Below, piece by piece: positions 8,470-17,640 of a stretch of DNA of 42,592 bases (position 1 is its first letter; every line of letters begins with the position of its first letter). Source of the DNA: an uncultured Collinsella sp. GTDB taxonomy: Bacteria; Actinomycetota; Coriobacteriia; Coriobacteriales; Coriobacteriaceae. Position numbers and translations under genes: made by a program. The notes under the pieces were generated by a model, which searched no databases, was not told the origin of the DNA, and saw nothing but the letters and a program-made list of their open reading frames with translations. The DNA is taken from the NCBI GenBank assembly GCA_900542945.1, contig UQPI01000016.1, positions 1 through 42,592 on the forward strand, written 5' to 3'.

Positions 8470-8718
8470 ATGGCGATGGCGAACATGGTTTCCATAAGCG
8501 CCGCGTTCGCGCTTGTTATTGCCGCAATGCGCTGTGTCGCTGAGGCGCAGATCGTACCGCTCGAAAGCGTCTTTTGGTTGGCGAACCTGGCCACGGGCGT
8601 GTTCTGCGGTGCGACGATTTTCGCGGCCACGTTTGCTGTCCTGTGTGCAACGTTTTTCACGGCGAAAAGACGCCGTGCCAAGCTCGAGGCAGAACTCGAC
8701 TCCTCAGACGACATCTAA
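8470..8718 (+). CDS. Small two-helix membrane protein
   Basis: An 82-residue predicted protein with hydrophobic segments at roughly residues 5-21 and 33-63. A basic stretch (KRRRAKLEAE) and an acidic end follow, consistent with an inner-membrane hairpin and cytoplasmic tail. It resembles no family I know. Support comes from a hairpin terminator directly after the stop and from its position opposite the ATPase gene, beyond the shared inverted-repeat region. No good ribosome-binding site precedes the ATG at 8470, and a frame on the other strand is also open, so the coding call is moderate. If real, it may be co-regulated with the ATPase. Confidence 0.5.
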   Translation: MAMANMVSISAAFALVIAAMRCVAEAQIVPLESVFWLANLATGVFCGATIFAATFAVLCATFFTAKRRRAKLEAELDSSDDI

Positions 8719-8723
8719 TGCGC

Positions 8724-8762
8724 AATGGGCCGGCTCTGGGTATCCAGAACCAGCCCATTTTG
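8724..8762 (+). terminator. Hairpin terminator after the small membrane protein
   Basis: AATGGGCCGGCTCTGG (8724-8739) pairs with 8744-8759 around a GTAT loop. Fourteen of sixteen positions are Watson-Crick pairs and the other two are G-T. A short T-run follows. It sits 6 nt past the stop codon. Confidence 0.7.
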
Positions 8763-8808
8763 ATGTTCGATTAGCCGAGTCAGCGCCTCTCACAAAAGTA
8801 AGTAGGAG

Positions 8809-11800
8809 CTAGCGAGGCCTATCCGAATTGACCTCATTGGCGGTGTCGGTTTCGAGCGCCGTGCGGCGGGCGCTGTAGGCGACGAGGCCGGCGCCTGCCG
8901 CGGCGAGTGCTGCAGCGGCTGCCGTAAGGGGAGCGTTGACATCGCCCGTGCCCGCAAGTGCGCCCGCTTTTCCGGAGCGCTTGTTATTGTCGTGGTCCTT
9001 GCCACTGCCGGAGCTGCTTCCGCCGGAGCCGCCGCCCTCGTCAGTACCGCCGCCACTTGAGCCACCATCGCCGTCCGCCGGCATCGGGGCGTCGTGAAGT
9101 CCTGTCGTATCCGCGCTATCGCATACGCCGACCTGAATTTCTGAGCGTTCGCATGCCGCGTCGGGCACATGAAGCTCGTGCAGTACGGCACCCAGCGCCG
9201 AGTTTGCGCCCGGTCGGATTTCCTTGAGCGTTACGGGATCGAGCGCCACCAGGTCACGCGCCTTCGCATACAGCGTTACGCGTTTGCCCACTTCGTCGCT
9301 CCAACTCTCGGGGATGGCGAAGCTCATGCGGAACTGTGCCGTGCAACCCGGTGCCAGCACGGCGTTGCCGTTGTCGGCTACCAGCGGGTGCGTTGCAAAA
9401 CATGCGCCCAGCGTCTCGAGCGCGTACTTCACGTGTGCCATGTCGTTGGCCGAAGCGTCTTCGGCAAGCTCTGGATCGTGGATCGAAGCCATGCGTGCGT
9501 TCGCTCCGAATCCGATGGATGCGCTGGAGAACGGCTGGCTGGAGCCCTCTCGGTACAGATCGATCGTGCCGGCGGTCAGCAAAGTGTTGCCGTCGTTTCG
9601 CACCGTGACCATGAAGGACTCGCCTGCTGCTCCGGGCACCACCGCGCCCGAGGTAGCGACCGCGCCCGTCGGAGTGGCACACGCCACCAAGGGCACTTCG
9701 ATGCCGTGCAGCTCTGCCTCGCTCTGCTCCGCGCTCACAATGTGCGTGGCGAGCGCGGAGAGAATGCCTCCCGACGTCAAAAATGCCGTTATCTGATCGA
9801 CGGGATGGTCCAGCTCGCACATCACGAACGGCTCCGTGAACAGATCGCCTGCCAAGGTGCTGGCGAAGATGCGGAAGTGCTTGCCCATCACTGCTACCGG
9901 GTTGCCTTCTTCGTCGTAGGTTTGTCCCACCTTGCCATCGGTGTTCTCTACATAGAGCACGCACCTGCCGTTGTTGCTCACGCTAAACGATGCCGGGCCA
10001 CAGCCTGCGGCACCCACGGGCCGCGTTGCAAATGCCGATGCGCCTCGCGTCCAAGTAATATGCTGCAGTTGCTCGTTGACGGTTGCCAAAAAGCCCGTGT
10101 GCTGCGGCCACGGCACCGCACGGGGCACCGCGGCGTCCGGCGGCATAACGCCCCAGCCCGCAATGGACCGGCCGATCACGGCGTACGATGCGCAGCCGCA
10201 ACCGTCTGCGGTCTCGTACGCAATGGGCACCACCATTTTGCCGTTGATGTTTTCGGGCTCGCCCAGCTCGATACTCGAAGGTGCCTGCGGAAAGCGGAGA
10301 ACTTGGCGGAACGTCAGGCTGTCGCCCGAAACGTCCGACCACAGGGTAAAGCACTCCAGCGCAACCTCAGCCCCGTTGCCGAGCGCCTTTTCTGCGGTGG
10401 TTCCGCGGCGGTGGAGGTAGGCACCCGACAGGCGCCCGTCGAACAGCGTCTTGCCCACCGTGATACGCGGGCACTGCAGGCAATTGTAGCCATCCTCTTG
10501 CAGGCGGCCGTGCGAGATGCTGCGCCATGACGTATGCGACACCACGCGGATTTCGTCATTACTTATGCGCAGGCGTACGACGGACAGTATGCCGGCTGTG
10601 CTTGCCGTATCGAAAAGGGTGTTGTCGCCGTCGGGGCGCTCGCCCGAGACCAGCAGCACGTAGGCGTCCTGGTTTCCCCTCCCGTCCGTATATTCCACCA
10701 CGTCGAAGTCGTAATCGTATATGCCGTCGCGCTCCACGTCGCCCTCGCCAAACCCAAGGGGGAAGTCCACGGGCGTGGGGGCGGACCACGTGCCGTTTGC
10801 CCTTGTGTGCACCACCAGGCGCGAGCGGCCATTGTCGCCGTAGCACACCGAGGCGATACGGAACAGGCATTCTACGCCGGCAATCATTGCCAGCTTCATG
10901 TGGGCTTCGCTGAGCACGCCGGAAAACAGCACGTTGTCGCTCGAGGGTTTTATGCCGCCACGCTCGTCCTCCGACACGCCGGCAGAATTGGCGTTGGGGT
11001 CCGCAACGGCGTTCGTCGCCTGCCCGATATAGGTGTACTTATACATTGGCGCGGCGTTTTCGTCGTTCTCTATCAGTGCATGGACGAAATGCTCGATCTG
11101 TCCCGTGTCGTCGCTTTCTGCATCCGCCTCGAGCTCAATGCGCGTGACCGCTTGATCCCAATCGCGCACGACAGGCGCGGCGTTTACGGCAGTGGCCTTA
11201 ACCTCGGCGCGTGCGAGCAGCTCGGCGTTGGTGACGATGGTGGCCGACGCGATAAACTGCGGCACACCACCTGCCTCGGCGTTGCCGCCCGAGCCGAAGC
11301 AGGCGTTCAGCGTATAAGGCGTATCTCCACCCAAGGCCAGCTCAGAGCGCTGGAGTACATACTGGTCGCCGTTGTTCACCGACATATTCCACGAATCGGC
11401 GAGTGTGGGCCACGATCCCGACCAAGCCTTGGTGGTCCACTTGAACATAACGAACTGGAGTATCACATCGACATCGACGTCTGCACCTACGCGCAGTCGC
11501 GGAAGCTGGTGTCCATCCGCCTTCTCGTACCCAATGCACAACGTGAGGGACGCGGCGCCGCGCACGGCAGACGAGGCGACGCCTGCAACGCCGGCGCCAA
11601 AGGTGACGGCAAGCCCGATCTGGATGGTGAATGAGCCCGAGGTGTTGGAATAGTCGAGCGAAATGTTCTTGAAAAACGCTGCGCCGCTGCCGTGCGTATG
11701 GGCACCCACGGCGAGCGCCAGCTTCGCCAGCACCCAGGGGTTGACGTTTAGGAAAAAGGGCACCGGTCCCAAGGTGAACTGCTCGGTCCAATTGAGGTCG

Positions 11801-13176
11801 GTTCTTACCTGGAAGAGGGCCTTAATATTGCCGTATGCGGGGTCGTTGTTGTTGCCCCAGGTTTTGCCCACCCAATCGTAGGCGAGCGAGCCGTACAGCT
11901 GTGTGGCGATATCCATCGTGAACAGCAGCGTGCAATGGTGGCGAAGGAGCTTAGTGTTCCTTGGATCGGTGCCCGAACCGGCACTCATACTCTTGTACTG
12001 ATTCCACTTCCCCTCCATCTCGTCGAGGTAGCGGTTTGCCTGCTTGGCGCCCGACTCGCGTGGCGATTTCTTCCAGTATTCCGGATCCGGATTGCCCGAA
12101 TCGTTCATGTAGCCGACCGGTTTGTATCCTCCGCCAAACAGTACGTACCCGGCAAACGAGAAATCGAAGAGGATCGGAAATGTGGGCATCCAACACGTGA
12201 ACTTATTACCACCGATGCCGGGAAACGATGCGGGGAAATCAAACGGAGTGACCTCTTGGTCCATGGTGGTGGGAATGATGGTGGTCGAGCCCGATTCCGC
12301 CTTTGCGGCCGGCGCGGTGACAACGGCCATGGGGGAGGAGAGCGTGTAGGTTTTGCCCTGATAGTCGAGGACAAAGCGCAGCTTGCACCCTTCTTCCAGA
12401 AGGCCCGATGCCGCATCGAGGAACTTATCTTCGAGCGTGAACGTTGCCAGATTATTCGCACCCGATGCACTGGCCTTGATCTGGCCGATCTGCGTGACGG
12501 TTTCGGGTGAGCTGCCCGCGGCAGGCGTCACTTTGTTAATGCACAGCGTTGCCTGCCCATCCTGCGGCAGATGAGCCTGTACAGTGAAGGTGTGCGTGTC
12601 GGGCTGCTCGTTTGCCGTGTCGTCCTTCGGCAGTGCCATGAACGTGGCTTCAGCGTACTGGATGTCCCATTCGTCAAACGTGAGCTGGCGAAAGTACGGC
12701 TCGCCATCGGAGAGCGGACGTGTGGGTGCGGTAATGGCGGTGCCGCCCTGGATACGCGCGAGGGGAATCTCGACATCACGGTAGCCCGCCATGCTAATGG
12801 AGATGCCGCCGTTAAAGTCGTACGCGTCAAGGAGCGTTGCCTCGTCCACGTAGCCTTCCGAAAGCGGCGCGACCTCAAAGATGGCCGTGCCCTCGTCATC
12901 GGTCGTGGCGGTGAGCTGCTTGTCTGCGGCATAGCGCGATGCGAGCGTGACCTGGGCACCTGCGATGGGCGTATTCTTGTTGGCGACGTCGACCACGACC
13001 ACACCAAACATGGTGCGCGAGAGAACGAGCACCCTGAAGGGATCTTTTTCGTCGGCATAGGCTGCGGTGGGCGCGAACGGCAATATGAAGGCGTTTGCGC
13101 TTCCCGGCACGCGCGGCAACATAATGCTCGCCAGCGAGGACGCTCCGGCAACAAGTAACGAACGGCGATCAAGCAT
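8809..13176 (-). CDS. Large Tat-exported, sortase-anchored surface protein
   Basis: A 1455-residue extracellular protein. The N-terminus MLDRRSLLVAGASSLAS has a twin-arginine motif followed by a hydrophobic stretch and an Ala-x-Ala-type cleavage region. A carboxypeptidase-regulatory/CnaB-like β-sandwich seems present at about residues 65-125 (pattern PIAGAQVTL, then TDDEGTAIF). The long middle resembles β-rich repeats, possibly a propeller, but no enzyme motif was recognised. The C-terminus has a Gly/Ser-rich spacer, then LAGTG at 1407-1411, a hydrophobic helix and an Arg-containing tail. LAxTG is the motif used by class E sortases of actinobacteria. The ATG at 13176 is chosen for its GGGAG site and because it begins the signal peptide. 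A LuxR-type regulator is encoded 156 nt upstream on the same strand and may control it. Ligand and function are unknown. Confidence 0.8.
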   Translation of the reverse strand: MLDRRSLLVAGASSLASIMLPRVPGSANAFILPFAPTAAYADEKDPFRVLVLSRTMFGVVVVDVANKNTPIAGAQVTLASRYAADKQLTATTDDEGTAIFEVAPLSEGYVDEATLLDAYDFNGGISISMAGYRDVEIPLARIQGGTAITAPTRPLSDGEPYFRQLTFDEWDIQYAEATFMALPKDDTANEQPDTHTFTVQAHLPQDGQATLCINKVTPAAGSSPETVTQIGQIKASASGANNLATFTLEDKFLDAASGLLEEGCKLRFVLDYQGKTYTLSSPMAVVTAPAAKAESGSTTIIPTTMDQEVTPFDFPASFPGIGGNKFTCWMPTFPILFDFSFAGYVLFGGGYKPVGYMNDSGNPDPEYWKKSPRESGAKQANRYLDEMEGKWNQYKSMSAGSGTDPRNTKLLRHHCTLLFTMDIATQLYGSLAYDWVGKTWGNNNDPAYGNIKALFQVRTDLNWTEQFTLGPVPFFLNVNPWVLAKLALAVGAHTHGSGAAFFKNISLDYSNTSGSFTIQIGLAVTFGAGVAGVASSAVRGAASLTLCIGYEKADGHQLPRLRVGADVDVDVILQFVMFKWTTKAWSGSWPTLADSWNMSVNNGDQYVLQRSELALGGDTPYTLNACFGSGGNAEAGGVPQFIASATIVTNAELLARAEVKATAVNAAPVVRDWDQAVTRIELEADAESDDTGQIEHFVHALIENDENAAPMYKYTYIGQATNAVADPNANSAGVSEDERGGIKPSSDNVLFSGVLSEAHMKLAMIAGVECLFRIASVCYGDNGRSRLVVHTRANGTWSAPTPVDFPLGFGEGDVERDGIYDYDFDVVEYTDGRGNQDAYVLLVSGERPDGDNTLFDTASTAGILSVVRLRISNDEIRVVSHTSWRSISHGRLQEDGYNCLQCPRITVGKTLFDGRLSGAYLHRRGTTAEKALGNGAEVALECFTLWSDVSGDSLTFRQVLRFPQAPSSIELGEPENINGKMVVPIAYETADGCGCASYAVIGRSIAGWGVMPPDAAVPRAVPWPQHTGFLATVNEQLQHITWTRGASAFATRPVGAAGCGPASFSVSNNGRCVLYVENTDGKVGQTYDEEGNPVAVMGKHFRIFASTLAGDLFTEPFVMCELDHPVDQITAFLTSGGILSALATHIVSAEQSEAELHGIEVPLVACATPTGAVATSGAVVPGAAGESFMVTVRNDGNTLLTAGTIDLYREGSSQPFSSASIGFGANARMASIHDPELAEDASANDMAHVKYALETLGACFATHPLVADNGNAVLAPGCTAQFRMSFAIPESWSDEVGKRVTLYAKARDLVALDPVTLKEIRPGANSALGAVLHELHVPDAACERSEIQVGVCDSADTTGLHDAPMPADGDGGSSGGGTDEGGGSGGSSSGSGKDHDNNKRSGKAGALAGTGDVNAPLTAAAAALAAAGAGLVAYSARRTALETDTANEVNSDRPR

Positions 13177-13332
13177 CTTTGGCTCCCATCCCGCAAACAT
13201 CGGAGGAAATAATCCAATTTTGCGAGAAGGTGCCCCGTGGCGGTAGTGCCGTTCGATGGCCAAAATGTCCAATTTGAGCGCGCGAAAGCGCCAGGCCCCG
13301 GAGCGCGTTCGATGCGCTTGGCAGCCCGGTCG

Positions 13333-14337
13333 CTAACGCAACATATGCGCGACCAGTTCGGCGCGTGTGCCGATGCCAAGCTTTGCGTATACGCCGGATA
13401 GTCGGTTTTTGACGGTGCCCGGCGACACACCCATATGACGAGCGATTTCGGCATTGGTCCACCCGCGGCAGGCGAGCATGGCCATGGTGAACTCCGTGGT
13501 CGTTAGATCGTCGGCCACATCCTCGCCCGAATCGGGGTTGTGGATGCGCCGCCAGCCGTAGCTGAAGCGGTACGTGATCTCGATGATGCGCGCGAAGTCG
13601 TCAGGGTATTGCGTTTTTAGGCATGCCTCGATAAGCCCCTGCAAAAGGCCGTGGTGCTCGCCGATGAGCTCGATAAGGCCGTCGGGGCGCGCAATGTCCC
13701 AAGCGGCTCCGAAGTGCGTTTTTGCGGCGTCGATGTCTTTGAGACTCATACAGGCCATCGAGGCCGACAAGTGCAGGAATAGCTCCGAGATGGGGTAGCT
13801 TCCCTGTTTCATAATCAGGGCGTTTTCCGCCATGCCCAGGCTGCGGCCGTATTCGCCGCGCAGATACAACGCGTGCGCCATCACGTAGCTGGCGAACAGG
13901 CGCAGGCCTTCGGGCAGATGCGCCGCAAGTGGATAAAACTCTTCGGCAGAATACGGGGAAGGCAAGTGCAACAGGACGCTCGCGGCGGAGGCGAACAGGA
14001 TATGCGTGGCGTGGACGGCGGACGATTCCTCGTCAGTTGGCGTATCGAGGATGCCCGCAAGGCAACGACGGGCATCGGTGATACGGTTGAGCGACAGACT
14101 GGCATATCCGCAGATAAGGCATGCGGAATAGCGCAGTGCGGGGTCGGTGGCGTCAAGATAGGGGCGTGCTGTCTCGGCGGCGAGTGTGGCCTGTCCGCGA
14201 AAGTACAGCGCTTCTGCCGTGGCGATGGTGCGTGAATCGGGGTCGGAAATGCCTGCAACCGCAGCGTCAATCTGCCCCGGCACAAAGGCAGTGCACATCA
14301 ACGGCATGGGAATGCGCGGGTAGCCATCGCAGTCCAT
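13333..14337 (-). CDS. LuxR-family transcriptional regulator
   Basis: A 334-residue regulator. The last 60 residues form a GerE/LuxR helix-turn-helix with the typical LTTTEFTMAML start, TNAEIARHMGVSPGTVKNRL core and YAKLGI end. The N-terminal 270 residues look all-helical, like the tetratricopeptide-type sensor region of several actinobacterial LuxR regulators. There is no receiver domain and no Walker motif, so the signal is unknown. GGGAG lies 7 nt before the chosen ATG at 14337, whereas a candidate 12 codons upstream lacks a site. The surface-protein gene follows on the same strand, so local control of that gene is a reasonable inference. Confidence 0.85.
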   Translation of the reverse strand: MDCDGYPRIPMPLMCTAFVPGQIDAAVAGISDPDSRTIATAEALYFRGQATLAAETARPYLDATDPALRYSACLICGYASLSLNRITDARRCLAGILDTPTDEESSAVHATHILFASAASVLLHLPSPYSAEEFYPLAAHLPEGLRLFASYVMAHALYLRGEYGRSLGMAENALIMKQGSYPISELFLHLSASMACMSLKDIDAAKTHFGAAWDIARPDGLIELIGEHHGLLQGLIEACLKTQYPDDFARIIEITYRFSYGWRRIHNPDSGEDVADDLTTTEFTMAMLACRGWTNAEIARHMGVSPGTVKNRLSGVYAKLGIGTRAELVAHMLR

Positions 14338-14373
14338 CTTCCATCTCCCAACAGCTGGCAACAATAGCAGCAA

Positions 14374-14484
14374 TTGTACTCCTGTTGCTCGGGACTGGAA
14401 TTTGTTGGTATCGTCTACGATTATGCCGAACGTATAAAGGAAGAGTCTATTGGCGATGCTCCCAAGGTGGCTACCGAAGCCTAG
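14374..14484 (+). other. Short TTG-initiated frame, possible gene remnant
   Basis: A 36-codon frame from TTG to a TAG at 14482-14484. It reads like a natural protein end (EFVGIVYDYAERIKEES, then IGDAPKVATEA), with balanced, amphipathic composition. There is no ribosome-binding site, and a stop lies just upstream in frame. It may be the decayed tail of a gene once upstream of the GMP synthase, or a leader peptide. No family was recognised. Confidence 0.2.
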
Positions 14485-14562
14485 CTGACCTCGACATTAG
14501 GAAAAATTGCCACCCCTGCAAAAAGCTCCGTCGCAGCGATGGGAAACGAACCTCGCTCTGCA

Positions 14563-14634
14563 TATAATGAGGTCATATGACGGTGCGTTTGCATACGTGT
14601 AGCGCATTCCCATCGAACCGAAAAGGAGCTTTGC
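14563..14634 (+). promoter_or_regulatory. Promoter and leader of the GMP synthase gene
   Basis: A perfect -10 hexamer TATAAT is at 14563-14568. The -35 element is poor (TGGGAA, 17 nt upstream). The leader would be about 60 nt and ends with AAGGAG six nt before the ATG at 14635. No purine riboswitch core was recognised. Confidence 0.55.
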
Positions 14635-15615
14635 ATGGATCCCAACAAGCGTCCCGACGACATGGTGCGCATCACCACTCCCGAACTTGCCCAGGCGTTC
14701 ATCGAAGAGCAGGTTGCTGCAATCCGTGAGCAGATCGGCAACAAGAAGGTCCTGCTGGCCCTTTCTGGCGGCGTTGACAGCTCGGTCGTCGCGGCGCTGC
14801 TGATCAAGGCCATCGGCAAGCAGCTCATCTGCGTGCATGTGAACCACGGCCTGATGCGCAAGGGCGAGAGCGAGCAGGTCGTCGACGTGTTCCAGAACCA
14901 GATGGACGCCAACCTGGTTTACGTGGACGCCACTGACCGCTTCCTCGATAAGCTCGTCGACGTCGACGAGCCCGAGACCAAGCGCAAGATTATCGGCGCC
15001 GAGTTTATCCGCGTGTTCGAGGAAGAGGCCCGCAAGGTTGGCGACGAGGTCAGCTTCCTCGCCCAAGGCACCATCTACCCCGACATTCTGGAGTCGCAGG
15101 ACGGCGTGAAGGCTCACCATAACGTTGGCGGTCTGCCCGAGGATCTGCAATTTGAGCTCTGCGAGCCCGTTAAGCTGCTGTACAAGGACGAGGTGCGCGT
15201 CGTGGGCCGCGAGCTCGGCCTGCCCGAGAACATGGTTGAGCGTCAGCCGTTCCCCGGTCCTGGCCTGGGCGTCCGCTGCCTTGGCGCCATCACCCGTGAC
15301 CGTCTCGAGGCGCTGCGCGAGGCCGATGCCATCGTGCGCGAAGAGATCGACAAGGCCGGCCTGACCATCTGGCAGTACTTTGCCGTAGTGCCCGATTTCC
15401 GCGCTACCGGTGTGCGCGAGGGCAAGCGCGCCTACGACTGGCCCTGCATTATTCGCTGCATCAACACCGTCGACGTCATGACCGCCGAGGTGCCTGAGCT
15501 CGACTGGGCGCTGCTCAAGCGCATTACCGCTCGCGTGACCGCCGAGGTCCCCGGTATTTGCCGCGTTTGCTACGACCTCACGCCGAAGCCCGTTGGCACG
15601 GTCGAGTGGGAGTAA
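14635..15615 (+). CDS. guaA: GMP synthase, ATP-pyrophosphatase (synthetase) subunit
   Basis: A 326-residue protein covering only the C-terminal two thirds of a standard bacterial GuaA. The PP-loop SGGVDS is at 44-49, followed by the XMP-binding region (RQPFPGPGLGVR) and the GuaA dimerisation domain ending KPVGTVEWE. It adenylates XMP and aminates it to GMP. The N-terminal class I glutamine amidotransferase domain (about 190 residues) is absent. The ATG is backed by AAGGAG and a good -10, so this is not a truncated call. The enzyme must use free ammonia or a separately encoded glutaminase, as with archaeal split GuaA; no such subunit is in the window. The downstream neighbour converges on it. 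Confidence 0.88.
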   Translation: MDPNKRPDDMVRITTPELAQAFIEEQVAAIREQIGNKKVLLALSGGVDSSVVAALLIKAIGKQLICVHVNHGLMRKGESEQVVDVFQNQMDANLVYVDATDRFLDKLVDVDEPETKRKIIGAEFIRVFEEEARKVGDEVSFLAQGTIYPDILESQDGVKAHHNVGGLPEDLQFELCEPVKLLYKDEVRVVGRELGLPENMVERQPFPGPGLGVRCLGAITRDRLEALREADAIVREEIDKAGLTIWQYFAVVPDFRATGVREGKRAYDWPCIIRCINTVDVMTAEVPELDWALLKRITARVTAEVPGICRVCYDLTPKPVGTVEWE

Positions 15616-15649
15616 GCTAACTCAGCTGGTAGGCGACGAGAACTAGCAG

Positions 15650-15738
15650 ATGTGACAAAGGGACAGTCCCTTTGTCACATCCTCGATATTATGTGCGGGA
15701 TGGTACGCCACGCGGCGTGCCATCCCGTTCGTTATTTT
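15650..15738. repeat. Composite repeat copy 1: 31-nt palindrome plus terminator hairpin
   Basis: Bases 15650-15680 form a perfect palindrome with 15-nt arms (ATGTGACAAAGGGAC) around one A. Forty-five nt from its start, GCGGGATGGTACGCC (15695-15709) pairs with 15714-15728, followed by a T-rich tract. The same two-part arrangement with identical spacing recurs at 21619. It lies between the convergent guaA and sensor kinase genes and probably ends transcription of guaA. Confidence 0.85.
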
Positions 15739-16880
15739 AATGAGCCGAGTGCGCGAGTGGGAAGAGTCACGAGCATGGTCGTTCCGCGCTCCGAGCTCTC
15801 TTCGACCTCGATGGAGCCGCCGTGGAGCGCGGCAATCTCCCAGACCAGCGCAAGTCCCAGCCCCACGCCGCCATATGCCCTGCTGCGCGATTTGTCGACG
15901 CGAAAGAAGGGCTGAAAGATGCTCGTCTGGTATTGCTCGGGAATGCCCGGCCCCTGGTCGCGCACGCGTAGCAGCACGCGGTCGCCTTCGGCGCAGGCGT
16001 TGATTTGCACGGTCGAGTTGGGCGCGCTGTAACGTATGGCGTTTTCGGCCAAGTTGAACAGCAGCCGATAGATTAGCGTATCGCTGCCGATCGTTTGCGC
16101 GTCGCCCTCACTTGTAAGCGTGATGTCTTTTTGCTCGGCAAGGGGCGCCAGGTCCGTGAGTACTTCTTCGATCATCGGCGCCAGGTCAATCGCATCGTTG
16201 CAAGGGACACTGCGCAGCTCGCTCATCTCGAGCAGGGTCTTTGTCATGTGCGTCATTCTCTCGGTCTGCTCCTGCAGCAGCCCGAGCAGGCTCGCTGTAT
16301 CGGCGTCGACGTCGGGGTGCTCGGCGCAAAACAGCTCAACCTGGGCCTGCATGAGCGCAAGCGGCGTGCGCAGTTCGTGCGCCGCATTGCCCGTAAACTG
16401 TCTTTGTGCGGAAAATCCCTCGTCAAGGCGGGCAATCATGTCGTTAAACGACGCGCTGCAGCGCCTGAGTTCAGAGGGCACGTCCTCGCTGATTTTTGTG
16501 TCGGCGAGGTTGTCGGGCCGCACGCTCTCGACTTGCGTCGCAAAGAGGCGCAACGGCCGCAGCGCATGTCCGCTCACAAAGTAGGCCAGCACGCCGCCGA
16601 GCAGCGTCACCGCTGCAGTTATATACCAGCTCGTCGCGCCAAACGATTCTTGGGCGTCGTTCACGACGATGGTCAGCGCGTCGTCGAGCTCTTTGTTTGT
16701 CGGGTCAAATGAGCTGGGCGAGGCCGCCTCCACCTTGCTGTGCGCCGATAGTTCATTGCCGATCGAGTCCATGTAGCGCATGCCGGAGTAGCCAACCAGG
16801 CAATTCATAAGTACGCAGGTTGAACATATCAGCAGTGCCGTCATCAACGTGATGCGCCACTGCAGAGACAGCCGCTTCAT
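15732..16880 (-). CDS. Sensor histidine kinase
   Basis: A 382-residue membrane kinase. Transmembrane helices lie at about 11-31 and 84-104 and enclose a small extracytoplasmic sensor of about 50 residues. A HAMP-like linker, the phospho-acceptor His168 in HELRTP, the N-box (NLAENAIRYS), the G1 box DQGPGIP and the G2 box (GVGLGLAL) follow. The start overlaps the end of the response regulator gene by 4 nt, so the pair is translationally coupled. The divergently transcribed cluster at 17641-21607 handles thiols and electrons and is the obvious candidate target; this is inference. Confidence 0.92.
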   Translation of the reverse strand: MKRLSLQWRITLMTALLICSTCVLMNCLVGYSGMRYMDSIGNELSAHSKVEAASPSSFDPTNKELDDALTIVVNDAQESFGATSWYITAAVTLLGGVLAYFVSGHALRPLRLFATQVESVRPDNLADTKISEDVPSELRRCSASFNDMIARLDEGFSAQRQFTGNAAHELRTPLALMQAQVELFCAEHPDVDADTASLLGLLQEQTERMTHMTKTLLEMSELRSVPCNDAIDLAPMIEEVLTDLAPLAEQKDITLTSEGDAQTIGSDTLIYRLLFNLAENAIRYSAPNSTVQINACAEGDRVLLRVRDQGPGIPEQYQTSIFQPFFRVDKSRSRAYGGVGLGLALVWEIAALHGGSIEVEESSERGTTMLVTLPTRALGSLK

Positions 16881-17551
16881 TTGCCGTCCTCCATAACGTA
16901 GCCTTCGCCGATTCGGTTGCGGATGGGGTCGTGCCCCAACGCGCCGCGCAGCTTTTTGCGCAGCGACGAGATGTGCACGCGGGTCGCGTTGCTAAAGCTG
17001 TTGACGCTGCTGTCCCATACGTGGTCGATAAGCTCTTCCTGGCTCACCGGCCGCCCCTGGTTAAGCATCAGGTATTCCAAGATGCCGGTCTCCTTGCGCG
17101 TGAGGGATAGGGTCTCGCCGCCCACGGAGGCGAGGCGCGCCTTGGTGTCAAAGCTCAACAATCCACAGGCTAGAACAACGTCGTTTTGCGTAAAGCGCCT
17201 GAGCGTGAGACTGCGTATGCGTGCCGCCAGCTCGTCAAGATGGAACGGCTTGGTGAGGTAGTCGTTGGCGCCCGCATCGAGCCCCGCCACCTTGTCGGAG
17301 ACTTCGCCGCGTGCCGAGAGCACGAGCACCTTGGTCTCGCAATCAGTTGTTCTGAGTTGCCTGAGCACGGTCATGCCGTCGACATGGGGGAGATTGAGGT
17401 CGAGCACGACAAGATCAAAGGTCTCGACATCGAGTAGATCGAGGGCCTGCTGCCCGTCGTAGCAGCAGTCGACGCTATAGGCCAAGTTGCGCAGGCTGCG
17501 TGCGATCGCATCGCACAGCGCCCGCTCGTCCTCGACGACCAAGATGCGCAT
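16877..17551 (-). CDS. OmpR/PhoB-family response regulator
   Basis: A 224-residue two-domain regulator. The receiver has the acidic pair ED at residues 7-8, the phosphorylated Asp51 in VVLDLNLP, and the conserved Lys in the TKPF motif. The C-terminal half is an OmpR-type winged helix (RVHISSLRKKL and a GEGY wing). The start ATG at 17551 has AAGGAG 7 nt upstream. It is cotranscribed with, and overlaps, the sensor kinase. About 90 nt separate it from the divergent CXXC-protein gene, leaving room for shared control. Confidence 0.92.
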   Translation of the reverse strand: MRILVVEDERALCDAIARSLRNLAYSVDCCYDGQQALDLLDVETFDLVVLDLNLPHVDGMTVLRQLRTTDCETKVLVLSARGEVSDKVAGLDAGANDYLTKPFHLDELAARIRSLTLRRFTQNDVVLACGLLSFDTKARLASVGGETLSLTRKETGILEYLMLNQGRPVSQEELIDHVWDSSVNSFSNATRVHISSLRKKLRGALGHDPIRNRIGEGYVMEDGK

Positions 17552-17640
17552 AACGTTCTCCTTGCATAGTCATTCACGCTTAACACGGATTTTATAGTCG
17601 GTATGGTCCAATGGGTCGCGAAACGAAAGGAGTGGTCAGA

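Noticed and set aside
9169..11634. Long plus-strand frames over the surface protein
   Set aside because: They are antisense shadows; the minus-strand protein has a signal peptide, repeats and a sorting motif.
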